This document shows positions 27,886 to 36,307 of a stretch of DNA of 64,000 nt, one piece after another. Origin of the DNA: an uncultured beta proteobacterium (GTDB taxonomy: Bacteria > Pseudomonadota > Gammaproteobacteria > Burkholderiales > SG8-41). The stretch's first letter is position 1. The number at the start of each line of letters is the position of its first letter. The position numbers and the translations under genes were made by a program. The notes under the pieces are model-generated. The model was not told where the DNA came from. It saw nothing but the letters and a program-made list of their open reading frames with translations, and made no database searches. The stretch is taken from the NCBI GenBank assembly GCA_903889565.1, contig CAISYC010000073.1, forward strand, positions 1 through 64,000, read 5' to 3'.

Positions 27886-30026
27886 ACATCGACCTCCACC
27901 AAACCGGAATCACCTCCGGAATTTTGCCGAAGGGTGCCAAGATTCCCGAAGGCTGCCACGTTATTTGCGTGGCGTTCTTCGGTTTCGTTGGCGTCCTTCG
28001 TGGGGAGCTTCCACTTCCAAGCGCCTTTCATGCCGTCTTTCATGGCCTCCAGTCCAAGTGCCTTTTTCGCACGCTGGATCGTCCGCCAGGAATGCCCGGC
28101 TCCTTCAATATCGGTGCGAATCTGCTTGGACGAGACCGGACCATCAACCAGCAGCTCACGCAGAAACTCCTTCGCATCCTCAATCTCGCTATGTCCTTCC
28201 AAGTCACCTTGCGGGATCATGGCTTCATCCGCAGTCACGGTCACCGCACTGGATTCCCAGGCTACGAAAGACGTGTCGATCAGCCCCGCCGCGCTTTTGA
28301 CTTGCGCTGATTGCACGCTGAAGGCGAGCCCGGTCTGATCGTTGCCGAGATTGTTCTTGAGAGGCAGCAGCAACCGCCGGGTCCCGTTCTCGGGATCTTT
28401 CACCACGATGAACGCGGCGCGCGCCGCCGCCACAAAGGCCGTGCTGCCGGTTACGCGCATCAGGGCTTCGCCCCCGACGCTCTTGTTAAGGTGTGACACG
28501 CAGACCACTGCTGCCCCGTGCTTCGCGGCCAGGTCGGACAGAGGGGAAAGAAGCGCGCGGATTTCTGCGTTATTGTGACTATTCGTGTCCCCGAGATAGG
28601 CGGTGACCGGGTCGATGACGACCATGGCGACGTCGCCGATTTCGGCAAGCACCTCCTCCAACCGGGTCAGATCGGTTTTAAGATTGAAGGCGCGCACCAC
28701 TTCGCCACCGTCTGCCCGGTAGCACTCCACCACGGCGCTGATGATGTACACACGCGACAAGTCTGCGCCCGCCGCTTCAAGGCGCGGCCGGATCGTGTCC
28801 TCAGCATCATCTTCGGCGGACAGAAAGATCACATTGCCGCGCTCGCAGCGCGTCCGCTCCACCGGCCACGTGGAACCGTTCGAAACCACTGCCGCCATGC
28901 TGACGGTCACCTGGCTTTTACCCAGGCCTGGATTGCCGGCGAGCATGGAGACCTTGCCACGCGCGAAGCGGTTGGGCCAAAGCCAATGAATCGGCTTCGC
29001 CTCGATTTCGGATGCGCGGCGGTAGGCGATGCGGCCCGCAGACTCGTGAACGGGTTCATGGTCGTTTTTAACGTTTGCGGGTGTGGCGGCGTTCGCAATG
29101 GCGCGTGCGACTGCTTCTTCACCGCAATGCACGGCCATGTCGTTAAAGTCATTGGCGCCCTGCGGCCGGTCGGCGCCGAAGTCAGGCACGGCGACCAGCC
29201 CGCCCGCAGCTCGCGCCGTTTTGTGGGCTTTTTCCAAGCCGACATTGCACCTGCCGTAGACGTCGTCATCGGCGCAAATGATGATCTGCATCTCGGGATA
29301 TTTTTCGCGCAGTGCGTGGGTAACCGGGGCGAGGTTGCTCGCATCCAAAGCGACGGCCACGGCGTATCCCGTTGCCGCATGGACGCTCGCCGCGGTTGCG
29401 TATCCCTCGGCGATGCAGAGCGTGCCGTTTGGCCTGCCGATAGGGAAGTAAAGACCGGCTACACGCCCGCCTTTGAGGAAGCGCTTGTCTCCGTGCGCGC
29501 CGATGAACTGCAGGCTGTGCATCTCGCCGGCTGTGTCGTACAGCGCCACGACCAGGGCGCCCTTGTACACGCGCAATCCGTGGGCGCTGACGCCCTTGCG
29601 CACAAGATAGGGGTGGGTATCGTCGGCGGGTTTCGAACGATTCCAGATGCGTAGAGCGCGGGAACGTGCGGCGGCATGACGTTTTTCGTTCTGTGCGTCT
29701 CGCTCGCGCCGGGCAGTCGTCGCTTTCTCACCCACGGCGTCAAGCTCCGGTTGCGTTAGCGCACGTCCGATGTCGAAGCGCCAGTTTTCCCAGCCTTTAC
29801 CGTCGCGCCAGTTCTCGAATCCGCCGGCGGGAATCCCGTCCAGATGCAAAAGGTATGAGGCGTCGCCTTTGCCATTCTTGCCCTCAGCGTCGCATCGATG
29901 GATGCGGCCATCGGCGATGATTTCGGAGGGGGCAATGATGGCGCGCAACCCTATCGCGCTACGAAACCGTTCGACCGCTTCCCTGATGCGATCAATCACT
30001 GGACCGCGCTTCTGCTCTTGGGGCAT
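27882..30026 (-). CDS. Toprim primase fused to RepA/DnaB-like AAA ATPase
   Basis: 714 residues. An N-terminal region (about 30-150) precedes a Toprim domain with IAEGYATAASVHAATG (Glu207) and CADDDVYG (Asp252-254). This is fused to a RepA-like hexameric ATPase: Walker A AGNPGLGKS (363-371), IFLSAEDD, Walker B MVVIDPVTAYLGD (Asp472) and VCVSHLNKS. The C-terminus resembles a winged-helix tail (SSKQIRTDIEGAGHSWRTIQRAKK). It would prime and unwind the element's DNA for autonomous replication. The preceding gene (AlpA) is 12 bases away. Confidence 0.88.
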   Translation of the reverse strand: MPQEQKRGPVIDRIREAVERFRSAIGLRAIIAPSEIIADGRIHRCDAEGKNGKGDASYLLHLDGIPAGGFENWRDGKGWENWRFDIGRALTQPELDAVGEKATTARRERDAQNEKRHAAARSRALRIWNRSKPADDTHPYLVRKGVSAHGLRVYKGALVVALYDTAGEMHSLQFIGAHGDKRFLKGGRVAGLYFPIGRPNGTLCIAEGYATAASVHAATGYAVAVALDASNLAPVTHALREKYPEMQIIICADDDVYGRCNVGLEKAHKTARAAGGLVAVPDFGADRPQGANDFNDMAVHCGEEAVARAIANAATPANVKNDHEPVHESAGRIAYRRASEIEAKPIHWLWPNRFARGKVSMLAGNPGLGKSQVTVSMAAVVSNGSTWPVERTRCERGNVIFLSAEDDAEDTIRPRLEAAGADLSRVYIISAVVECYRADGGEVVRAFNLKTDLTRLEEVLAEIGDVAMVVIDPVTAYLGDTNSHNNAEIRALLSPLSDLAAKHGAAVVCVSHLNKSVGGEALMRVTGSTAFVAAARAAFIVVKDPENGTRRLLLPLKNNLGNDQTGLAFSVQSAQVKSAAGLIDTSFVAWESSAVTVTADEAMIPQGDLEGHSEIEDAKEFLRELLVDGPVSSKQIRTDIEGAGHSWRTIQRAKKALGLEAMKDGMKGAWKWKLPTKDANETEERHANNVAAFGNLGTLRQNSGGDSGLVEVDV

Positions 30027-30038
30027 GGACGCAACCGA

Positions 30039-30263
30039 TCAGGCCGTGGATTTGGTGTCACCGCGGGCGATCCGTACACGCTCGGCAATCCAATCGCTAA
30101 CCTCGGATTCGAGCCACCCGACCGCGCGAACGCCCAACGGCACCGGGCGCGGAAATGTACCGCTCTTGATGTTTAGATAAATCGTGCTGCGGGCAAGCCC
30201 CGTGCGGGCCTGGACTTGTTTGAAGCGAAGAATCGAAGGGCCTTGCTGGTTCGTATTACTCAT
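30039..30263 (-). CDS. AlpA-family DNA-binding regulator/excisionase
   Basis: 74 residues with the AlpA (MerR-like HTH) pattern: LRFKQVQARTGLARSTIYLNIKSGTFPRPVPLG...WLESEVSDWI. Start ATG 30263 has AGAGGAC 8 bases before it. AlpA proteins of P4-like and related elements activate or assist integrase-driven excision; it could also control the primase-helicase operon immediately downstream. Confidence 0.88.
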   Translation of the reverse strand: MSNTNQQGPSILRFKQVQARTGLARSTIYLNIKSGTFPRPVPLGVRAVGWLESEVSDWIAERVRIARGDTKSTA

Positions 30264-30342
30264 GTTTATGTCCTCTTGGTTCTCATTAAATGGTGATGAC
30301 ATCGTGGCGCAGGATCAGGGCGGTTCAACGCCGAATCAGGCT

Positions 30343-30514
30343 CTCGTTAGGGCACTGAAAACGCCTCCTTTCGCGAACGAAAATCCAGCAAGACGGGGCG
30401 TGATAAAACGCGTTCAGACATGGGGTTTTTCATAGAGAAAATGAGCACTGCTGCATCACGTGAGAACCGGGCAAAAGGCATTTCACCGCCCCCCGGAATC
30501 AGTGCCCTAACGAG
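30343..30514. repeat. 16-bp perfect inverted repeat pair flanking 140 bp
   Basis: CTCGTTAGGGCACTGA (30343-30358) is repeated in reverse complement at 30499-30514. The arms lie just upstream of the alpA gene and could be regulator binding sites, replication-origin repeats or recombination arms. Confidence 0.6.
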
Positions 30515-30657
30515 GATCTGAAAAGCGGCAGGTCGCGCGTACGCAGAACCATAAAAGCGGAACCTCATGAAACGGGTCGGCATGTCGTTTCTCTCATCCA
30601 GTAATGTCACCAATCGTCCTGGGCGGATGCTAAAAGTCCGTGGTGGTGTCGTCTCGC

Positions 30658-30687
30658 ATTTAGTCTCAAAATCTTTTGAGACTAAAT
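30658..30687. promoter_or_regulatory. 30-bp palindrome with 14-bp arms
   Basis: ATTTAGTCTCAAAA, a 2-base centre, then its exact reverse complement. No T tract follows on either strand, so an operator or origin element is more likely than a terminator. Confidence 0.6.
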
Positions 30688-30812
30688 CGCTGACAAGAGT
30701 TTTGAATTGTGCTAACCCGTCGTTTTTTTGCAGACGAACTGCCGTACGATCGCAGTCGGATTGCCGTCCGTCTGCAGCCGATTTGCAGTCGTTGCGCCAT
30801 CGTGAGTCGGGT

Positions 30813-31679
30813 CTAGCGCCCACAATAGACCGCCACTATGTCGATGCGAGAATGACCAAGTTCCGCACTGATCGTGAGCCGCGCTTCGCGATCGATTTGC
30901 CTTTGCTCACGAGAGAGCTGTTTCCATGTCGGCCCGCCTTGCGTCGGGCACGCCCGGCCGATCAGTTCTTGATAGCGCTGCTGCGCATACTGGTGGCGAT
31001 GGCCATGCACATGCTGAATGCCGGCCGCCATGCACTGCGCTTTGAAGCGGTTCAGCTGTTGTTTGTACGTCATCGTTTTCGGGATCAGACTTCCTCTCTT
31101 CGCAAATTGCTTGGCCGCGTCCAGCAGTTGCCGCTGCTCGGCATTGCGGATCGGGATTTCGCGCGCGCGTCCACCCTTGGTCCAGCTAGCCTTCAGCGCC
31201 AGCCGGTCCGCTTTGTCTGCGCTCAGCGGCCGGATCTTGATCGACTCCTCGCGGCGCAAACCGAATGCGGCCTGCAACTTCAGCGACAGCGCCGTATACG
31301 GGTCGGTGATCTTCGCCAGCTCCCCGGTGGTGAGTTCGCGCGCCTTGCTCACATTTGTTACGTATTTACGCCTGGCAATGCCGTATTGATCGTTGTTCTT
31401 GAAGATGACGTTTTGCTTGGCGATTTTTTCCGCCCACCAGCGAAGCTCCGTCATCCGGTTCTTGATCGTTCCGGCAGACAGTCCTTCGGCCTTCCAGCGC
31501 TCTACCAGCGCCTGGACGTGCTTTGGTTTCAGGCTCATGGCCCGCATGTCCTTGAAACCCATCTCGTGCAATTGGTTTGCGACCATCGTCAGGATGCGCT
31601 CGCGCGCATACTGGGTGGCGAAACTGCCGTCGCGGTTGCGCAGGCAGAGTTGCTTTAATTCATAGTTCAGTTCTCTCAT
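30813..31679 (-). CDS. Tyrosine recombinase/integrase
   Basis: 288 residues with the catalytic set of a tyrosine recombinase: FGLRREE (Arg142), TKGGRAREIP (Lys168), HGHRHQ (His225, Arg228), LGHSRIDIVAVY (His276, Tyr285 nucleophile). The N-terminal part is a core-binding domain (LSAGTIKNRMTELRWW). Start ATG 31679 has GAGGAC 6 bases before it; an upstream in-frame GTG-type extension crosses into the repeat. It would integrate and excise the element. Confidence 0.92.
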   Translation of the reverse strand: MRELNYELKQLCLRNRDGSFATQYARERILTMVANQLHEMGFKDMRAMSLKPKHVQALVERWKAEGLSAGTIKNRMTELRWWAEKIAKQNVIFKNNDQYGIARRKYVTNVSKARELTTGELAKITDPYTALSLKLQAAFGLRREESIKIRPLSADKADRLALKASWTKGGRAREIPIRNAEQRQLLDAAKQFAKRGSLIPKTMTYKQQLNRFKAQCMAAGIQHVHGHRHQYAQQRYQELIGRACPTQGGPTWKQLSREQRQIDREARLTISAELGHSRIDIVAVYCGR

Positions 31680-31707
31680 GGTGTCCTCGTGCAGATATCG
31701 ATGTCCG

Positions 31708-31940
31708 TGTTCCAGATCGTCCAACGAGCGTTACTGACAACATCGATTTTCCGGAATTGCCAGCATCCATTCCTCGCCTAACCCTGCCAAAAATGAGGGG
31801 GGTTGGACCGGATCTGGCAGCTTTTTGCATTTCAATGTTCATGTTCCAGATCGTCCAACGAGCGTTTTTGCCAATTAGGATTTTCCGGATTTGCAAGCGT
31901 TCGCGCCTCGCCTAACCCTCACACTTATGAGGGGGGTTGG
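31708..31940. repeat. Tandem imperfect 99-bp direct repeats upstream of the integrase
   Basis: Copy 1 is 31708-31806 and copy 2 is 31842-31940, starting 134 bp apart. They share TGTTCCAGATCGTCCAACG, then ATTTTCCGGA, CTCGCCTAACCCT and ATGAGGGGGGTTGG, while the linkers differ. Placement just upstream of the integrase suggests integrase arm sites or promoter-control sites. Confidence 0.75.
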
Positions 31941-32233
31941 GAGGGAAATGGCGCGGTTATTGGGTTTGCGGGCGGTTAAATTCAGGGTTTTGCTCCATTC
32001 TTTGTTCGTTATTCAGCGTTTCTGCTACCGGTGTGTGTTGCCAGTCAGGTTAGTGTTGCTGTCCGTCCCGGCTGCCTAAGCAGACGAGCGCTACGAGGGA
32101 CACGGGACACCACTCCCGTTGTGTGCAGAGTTTCATTTGCTACTTGCCGCGGCTGCACCCGCTCTTGGCGTCGATGGCGATTCCTGTGGGAAGTCGGCCC
32201 ATCGAGTTGAACCATTGACCCAGGGTTCAGGGG

Positions 32234-32435
32234 TGCGCGGGTTGCGCGCAGATCAAACGACGCCCGTTGAAGAACGGGCCGATGGACGAACCGCGTTGCG
32301 CGGTTGTTACGGTGCGATGCGCCAGAAGAGGCTCATCACGAGGGCTGATCACGGCCAAAAGCACCGGTTAACTTCTTGATGCTTTGAGGATAGTGCGCGC
32401 TGTCACTAGCAGCTGGGCTGCCAGTAACAGCGCGC
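32234..32435. ncRNA. Hairpin cluster, candidate structured RNA or ssDNA fold
   Basis: Four stems are visible. GCGCG/CGCGC lies near 32234-32249. GCCCGTT/AACGGGC with a GAAG loop is at 32262-32279. AACCGCG/CGCGGTT with a TTG loop is at 32289-32305. GCGCGCTGT/ACAGCGCGC is at 32395-32435, enclosing an inner GCAG/CTGC stem. Neither strand can be preferred and no family is recognised. Confidence 0.3.
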
Positions 32436-32755
32436 CATTGGCGCAGACGAATTGCCGCAGAAACACGGCAGAACGCTGGCGCAGGACAAGCGACGGCCGG
32501 GCCGCCGCAACAGGTCGCACGAACGTAACCGCAAGCTTCACGCGTGGGCGCATGGTTGGCGCACCCAGCATTCGGCGTGTGGCAGTTGTGCCGACACTGA
32601 ACGGAGTGTGAACCCCCCGTTCAACTATGGCGCGCAAGCAGTAGCAAATCGCTATGCCGGCGCGAGACGTTGTACTGCGGCAGGGACGCGAACAACGATT
32701 GCGTCATGCGCAGTACCAGGCCCCGAAGGGCATTTAACTTACAAGCACCCCCAGA

Positions 32756-32891
32756 CCTTGCGGCCACCGGCTCTCAGGAGATCATTCCGGTTTTAACAAA
32801 CACGTGCTGCCATCCAGCGACAGCTATTTGCTACTGACGAATATCTCCGAGCCTTGCGGCTCCACCGGCATTGCAGGAGATCTGTCCGGTT
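32756..32891. repeat. Two imperfect short direct repeats
   Basis: CCTTGCGG..CCACCGG..CAGGAGATC..TCCGGTT occurs at 32756-32792 and again at 32852-32891 with small insertions. Function unknown. Confidence 0.4.
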
Positions 32892-33114
32892 GCAGGCGCT
32901 CTTGCGAGCAAAGGGCGATGCGTAACGCGCATCAAACGGGCTGACACAGCCAACGAAATTCAATATGGTCCGGCAAAGTCCATTGACATATTGCGTCGAT
33001 GGCTTTCCGAGCGAGATGGCAATTCAACGGCACATCTCGCACGTTGACGCTGTGACTGTGGAATCAAATTAAAAGTTCCCACGCGCTTAGTCGCCGCGTG
33101 CGTAACGTCAATCT

Positions 33115-33131
33115 TGTTAGCAGTGCTAACA
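33115..33131. repeat. 17-bp perfect palindrome
   Basis: TGTTAGCA, one central G, TGCTAACA. It is 145 bases before the Cys-rich gene and could be an operator for the second mobile module. Confidence 0.4.
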
Positions 33132-33275
33132 GACGCAGCAGCGATGCGCGCCTAGCCCGGCATCGACCGCGGGGAACTGTTAGTTCGGGGATGAGCCAGC
33201 GCTTCCGCGTAAGCTTGTTGTCAGGTGTTGCATTCACGCACGCTCCCCCCACGGTTCATGTGCGGAGAGTGTTTC

Positions 33276-33707
33276 ATGGAGAGTAAGCGATGTTCAGCGT
33301 GCGGCAAGTCATTTCGGCCGCGTCCTCAAGTTCCACGGCAATGTTATTGCGTGGCGCCCGCCTGTCAGCGCGAGCGCCGGCGGCGCTGGCAGCAAGCCAA
33401 GCGCAAGGGTGATCCCGCCTATCAAGATAATCAGTCGCGCGCACAGCGGGCTTGGCGCGAACGCAATCCTGACTACTGGCGCGAATACCGCCGCACCCAT
33501 CCAAAGTATTCCGAGCGAAACCGCACACAGCAACGCGAGCGCAACGTTCGGCGGCGCCAGCGCCTGATTGCAAAGATGGACGTGTCAAAACCGACTTCCC
33601 CAATTCCCTCAGGCATATACCAGATCAGCCAAGCGCCGCCGGCTGGAATTGCAAAGATGGACGCGTGGACGGTGCAAATCACTTTGCTTCCAGCGCCATA
33701 CGACTAG
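33276..33707 (+). CDS. Cys-rich, Arg-rich small protein of the serine-recombinase module
   Basis: 143 residues. The N-terminus has a four-Cys zinc-finger pattern (CSACGKSFRPRPQVPRQCYC...C). It is followed by a strongly basic, aromatic region with the repeating theme RERNPDYWREYRRTHPKYSERNR, predicted to be helical and to bind nucleic acid. Start ATG 33276 has GGAGAG 7 bases before it. It precedes a large serine recombinase and two ParB-like genes; I infer an accessory DNA-binding role in that module. Confidence 0.7.
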   Translation: MESKRCSACGKSFRPRPQVPRQCYCVAPACQRERRRRWQQAKRKGDPAYQDNQSRAQRAWRERNPDYWREYRRTHPKYSERNRTQQRERNVRRRQRLIAKMDVSKPTSPIPSGIYQISQAPPAGIAKMDAWTVQITLLPAPYD

Positions 33708-33842
33708 CCGCGCGTATTGCAAAGAGATGACTTGATAGGTGCTGCAAGCCGTGGCTGCTACCGTGGCGCATTTTGAGGTTCGTTGTCGATTTGTCCTGTC
33801 GCAGCAGCCTTGAAGCCCACCTCTCATTTGCGACCGGAACAC

Positions 33843-35411
33843 ATGGAACAACACCAGATTACTCAGGAGGACAGTGCACCAAAACCCGCTCTGTTCAGGG
33901 CAGCCGAGTACGTTCGGATGTCTACCGATCATCAGCAGTATTCCACCGATAACCAGCGTGACAAGATCCGTGAATACGCCGCCAAGCGCGGCATGGAGAT
34001 CGTCCGCACCTACGCGGACGAGGGCAAAAGCGGCCTACGCATCGACGGCCGGCAGGCCCTGCAGCAACTGATCAAATACGTCGAGAGCGGGCTCGCTGAT
34101 TTTCAGGTAATCCTTGCCTACGACGTGAGCCGCTGGGGACGGTTCCAGGATGCCGACGAGAGCGCCTATTACGAATATATCTGCCGGCGCGCGGGAATTC
34201 AGGTCGCGTACTGCGCCGAGCAGTTCGAAAACGACGGCTCCCCGGTCTCCACCATCGTAAAAGGCGTCAAACGAGCAATGGCCGGCGAGTACAGCCGGGA
34301 GCTTTCGGCCAAGGTTTTCGCCGGCCAGTGCCGGCTGATCGAAAAGGGTTATCGGCAGGGCGGCCCTGCAGGATACGGGCTGCGACGTGTTCTGATAGAC
34401 CAAAACGGTTCCATCAAATGCGAACTTACCCGCGGCGAACACAAGAGTTTGCAAACGGACCGCGTGATTCTGATGCCCGGCCCCGAGGACGAAATCCGGA
34501 TCGTCAATCAAATGTACCGTTGGTTCATCGACGACGGGCTAGTCGAGTCAGAGATCGCCGGGCGTTTGAACGGCATGAAGGTACGCACGGATCTCGACCG
34601 CGCCTGGACCCGAGCGACGGTGCACGAGGTAATCACCAATGAAAAATACATCGGCAACAATATCTACAACCGCATTTCGTTCAAGCTCAAAAAGCTACGG
34701 GTGATCAACACCCCCGATATGTGGATAAAAAAGGAGGGCGCATTTGATCCGATCGTTCCGCCCGACGTGTTCTACACCGCGCAGGGCATTGTTCGCGCCC
34801 GCGCCAGGCGTTATACCGACGAGGAGTTGATCGAGCGCCTGCGCACGCTTTATCAAAACCGGGGTTTCCTCTCCGGCCTCGTCATCAACGAAACGGATGG
34901 CATGCCCTCCTCGACGGTGTACGCCCATCGCTTTGGCAGTCTGATTCGGGCATACCAAATGGTCGGTTTCACACCGGACCACGACTATCGATATCTGGAA
35001 ATCAATCGCTTTCTGCGGCGATTGCACCCAGAAATCGTGGCGCAGACTGAAACGCAGATCGCCGCGTTGGGCGGCGAGCTCCTGCGCGATCCGGCGACGG
35101 ATCTGCTGCGCGTGAATCATGAGTTCAGCGTGTCGCTTGTGCTCGCCCGTTGCCAGACCCACGATTCCGGCCACAACCGCTGGAAAGTGCGGTTCGACAC
35201 AGGCCTTGCACCGGACATTACCGTGGCGGTTCGACTGGATCAGGAAAACAAGGCGCCGCTGGACTATTTCCTCCTGCCGCGCCTCGACTTCGGGCAGCCG
35301 CGCCTCAGTCTGGCGGATGCGAACGCCGCCGAATTTGAAAGCTACCGCTTCGATACTCTGGACTACCTCTATGGCATGGCCGAACGGGCACGCTTCAGGA
35401 GAGTTGCATGA
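33843..35411 (+). CDS. Large serine recombinase
   Basis: 522 residues. The N-terminal resolvase domain has YVRMSTDHQQYSTDNQ, with catalytic Ser27, then DEGKSGL and YDVSRWGR. A recombinase domain (IAGRLNGMKV...WTRATVHEVITNEKYIGN) follows, then a C-terminal part without the usual cysteine-rich zinc ribbon. Such enzymes catalyse site-specific strand exchange through a phosphoserine link. Start ATG 33843 was chosen over an upstream TTG because a purine-rich site precedes it. Confidence 0.9.
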   Translation: MEQHQITQEDSAPKPALFRAAEYVRMSTDHQQYSTDNQRDKIREYAAKRGMEIVRTYADEGKSGLRIDGRQALQQLIKYVESGLADFQVILAYDVSRWGRFQDADESAYYEYICRRAGIQVAYCAEQFENDGSPVSTIVKGVKRAMAGEYSRELSAKVFAGQCRLIEKGYRQGGPAGYGLRRVLIDQNGSIKCELTRGEHKSLQTDRVILMPGPEDEIRIVNQMYRWFIDDGLVESEIAGRLNGMKVRTDLDRAWTRATVHEVITNEKYIGNNIYNRISFKLKKLRVINTPDMWIKKEGAFDPIVPPDVFYTAQGIVRARARRYTDEELIERLRTLYQNRGFLSGLVINETDGMPSSTVYAHRFGSLIRAYQMVGFTPDHDYRYLEINRFLRRLHPEIVAQTETQIAALGGELLRDPATDLLRVNHEFSVSLVLARCQTHDSGHNRWKVRFDTGLAPDITVAVRLDQENKAPLDYFLLPRLDFGQPRLSLADANAAEFESYRFDTLDYLYGMAERARFRRVA

Positions 35412-36307
35412 ACAACCATCAACCGGTCAAGATTCAGATGATTCCCATCGACCGAGTCGATGTTCTCAATCCACGCGAGCGCAACGGCAAAGTTTTCGAG
35501 GAGATCGTCGGCAATATCAAAACAATCGGGCTCAAAAAGCCGATTACCGTTACCCCTCGAAAAGGGTCGGACGGCGAGGAGCGTTATCTGCTGGTGTGTG
35601 GCGAAGGCCGGCTCAAGGCTTTCAAATCCGCGGGTGAGGCTAAGATTCCCGCCTTGGTCATTGAGGTCAGCGACGAGGACGCTTTCATCATGAGCCTCGC
35701 GGAAAACATCGCCCGACGCCAATACCGGCCGTTGGAACTGCTGGTCGGCGTCGAGGCCTTGCGGGACAAGGGCTACGACAAGAAGGTCATCGCCTCGAAA
35801 ACAGGTTTAACAGTGGAATACGTGACCGGCATTCTGACCCTGCTCAAGCATGGCGAAGAGCGATTGCTGGTTGCAGTCCAAAAGGGACGGATTCCGCTGA
35901 ACGCCGCATTGGCCATTGTCGGCGCCGGCGACGATGACAAGGCCGTACAGGCAGCCTTGCATGATGCCTACGAGACCGGAAAGCTACGCGGCAAGAACCT
36001 TTTGGCGGCAAGGCGGGTCATCGAGCGCCGGCAGACGCTCGGCCGGTCAGTGGCTCGCGGCACGCCACGCAAGCGGGCGGATGTCACTACGTCAAGCTTG
36101 GTCAGGACATATCAGAGAGAGGTGGAAAGGCAGCGGATGATGGTAAAAAAGGCAGAATTCAGTCAACAGCGTTTGCTATTTGTTGTGGGTGCGCTGCGCC
36201 AACTTCTCGCCGATGAGAATTTCACCAACCTGCTACGCGCAGAATCGCTGAACACGTTGCCCCGGTATCTGGCCGATAGGGTTGCGGCGGGCGGGACCAT
36301 GGCATGA
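35408..36307 (+). CDS. ParB/RepB-like nuclease-fold protein 1
   Basis: 299 residues. It has a ParB N-terminal domain with NPRERN, GLKKPITVTP and CGEGRLKAFK (the box II-like GEGR), then SLAENIARRQYRPLE and an HTH (VIASKTGLTVEYVTGILTLL). ParB proteins bind centromere-like sites using CTP; RepB-like ones also sit beside plasmid replicons. No parA is nearby. Its start overlaps the recombinase stop (ATGA). Confidence 0.85.
   Translation: MNNHQPVKIQMIPIDRVDVLNPRERNGKVFEEIVGNIKTIGLKKPITVTPRKGSDGEERYLLVCGEGRLKAFKSAGEAKIPALVIEVSDEDAFIMSLAENIARRQYRPLELLVGVEALRDKGYDKKVIASKTGLTVEYVTGILTLLKHGEERLLVAVQKGRIPLNAALAIVGAGDDDKAVQAALHDAYETGKLRGKNLLAARRVIERRQTLGRSVARGTPRKRADVTTSSLVRTYQREVERQRMMVKKAEFSQQRLLFVVGALRQLLADENFTNLLRAESLNTLPRYLADRVAAGGTMA

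Larger units (their letters stand above)
30303..30812. other. Control region between integrase and AlpA genes
   Basis: No credible gene; the open frames here have no family features. It holds two inverted repeats listed separately, a 16-bp pair 140 bp apart and a near-perfect 30-bp palindrome. Confidence 0.5.
27475..31940 (-). mobile_element. Satellite-like integrative module (primase-helicase, AlpA, tyrosine integrase)
   Basis: Four same-strand genes (TubC_N-like protein, Toprim-RepA primase/helicase, AlpA-like excisionase/regulator, tyrosine recombinase) with tandem repeats upstream of the integrase form the usual core of P4-like satellites or small integrative elements. Capsid or packaging genes are absent. 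The exact ends are not visible. Confidence 0.6.
31941..33275. other. Long non-coding accessory stretch with many hairpins
   Basis: About 1.3 kb between two recombinase modules without a convincing gene. It contains a cluster of perfect short-loop stems (32.23-32.44 kb), two copies of a 37-40 bp imperfect repeat (32756-32792, 32852-32891) and a 17-bp palindrome at 33115-33131. It may be a structured RNA or the decayed join between two insertions. Confidence 0.5.

Noticed and set aside
30347-30823. 158-codon minus-strand frame in the integrase-alpA control region
   Set aside because: No start signal or protein family features. It covers the palindromes and overlaps the integrase end. Better explained as a regulatory region.
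31708-31940. Integron attC-like reading of the 99-bp repeats (CGCCTAACC and CGTT-like ends)
   Set aside because: The inner complementary stems required for an attC site are not present and no integron integrase or cassette genes are seen.
31941-33275. Group II intron or tRNA array
   Set aside because: No intron-encoded protein, no domain V-like hairpin and no cloverleaf or anticodon arm could be found.
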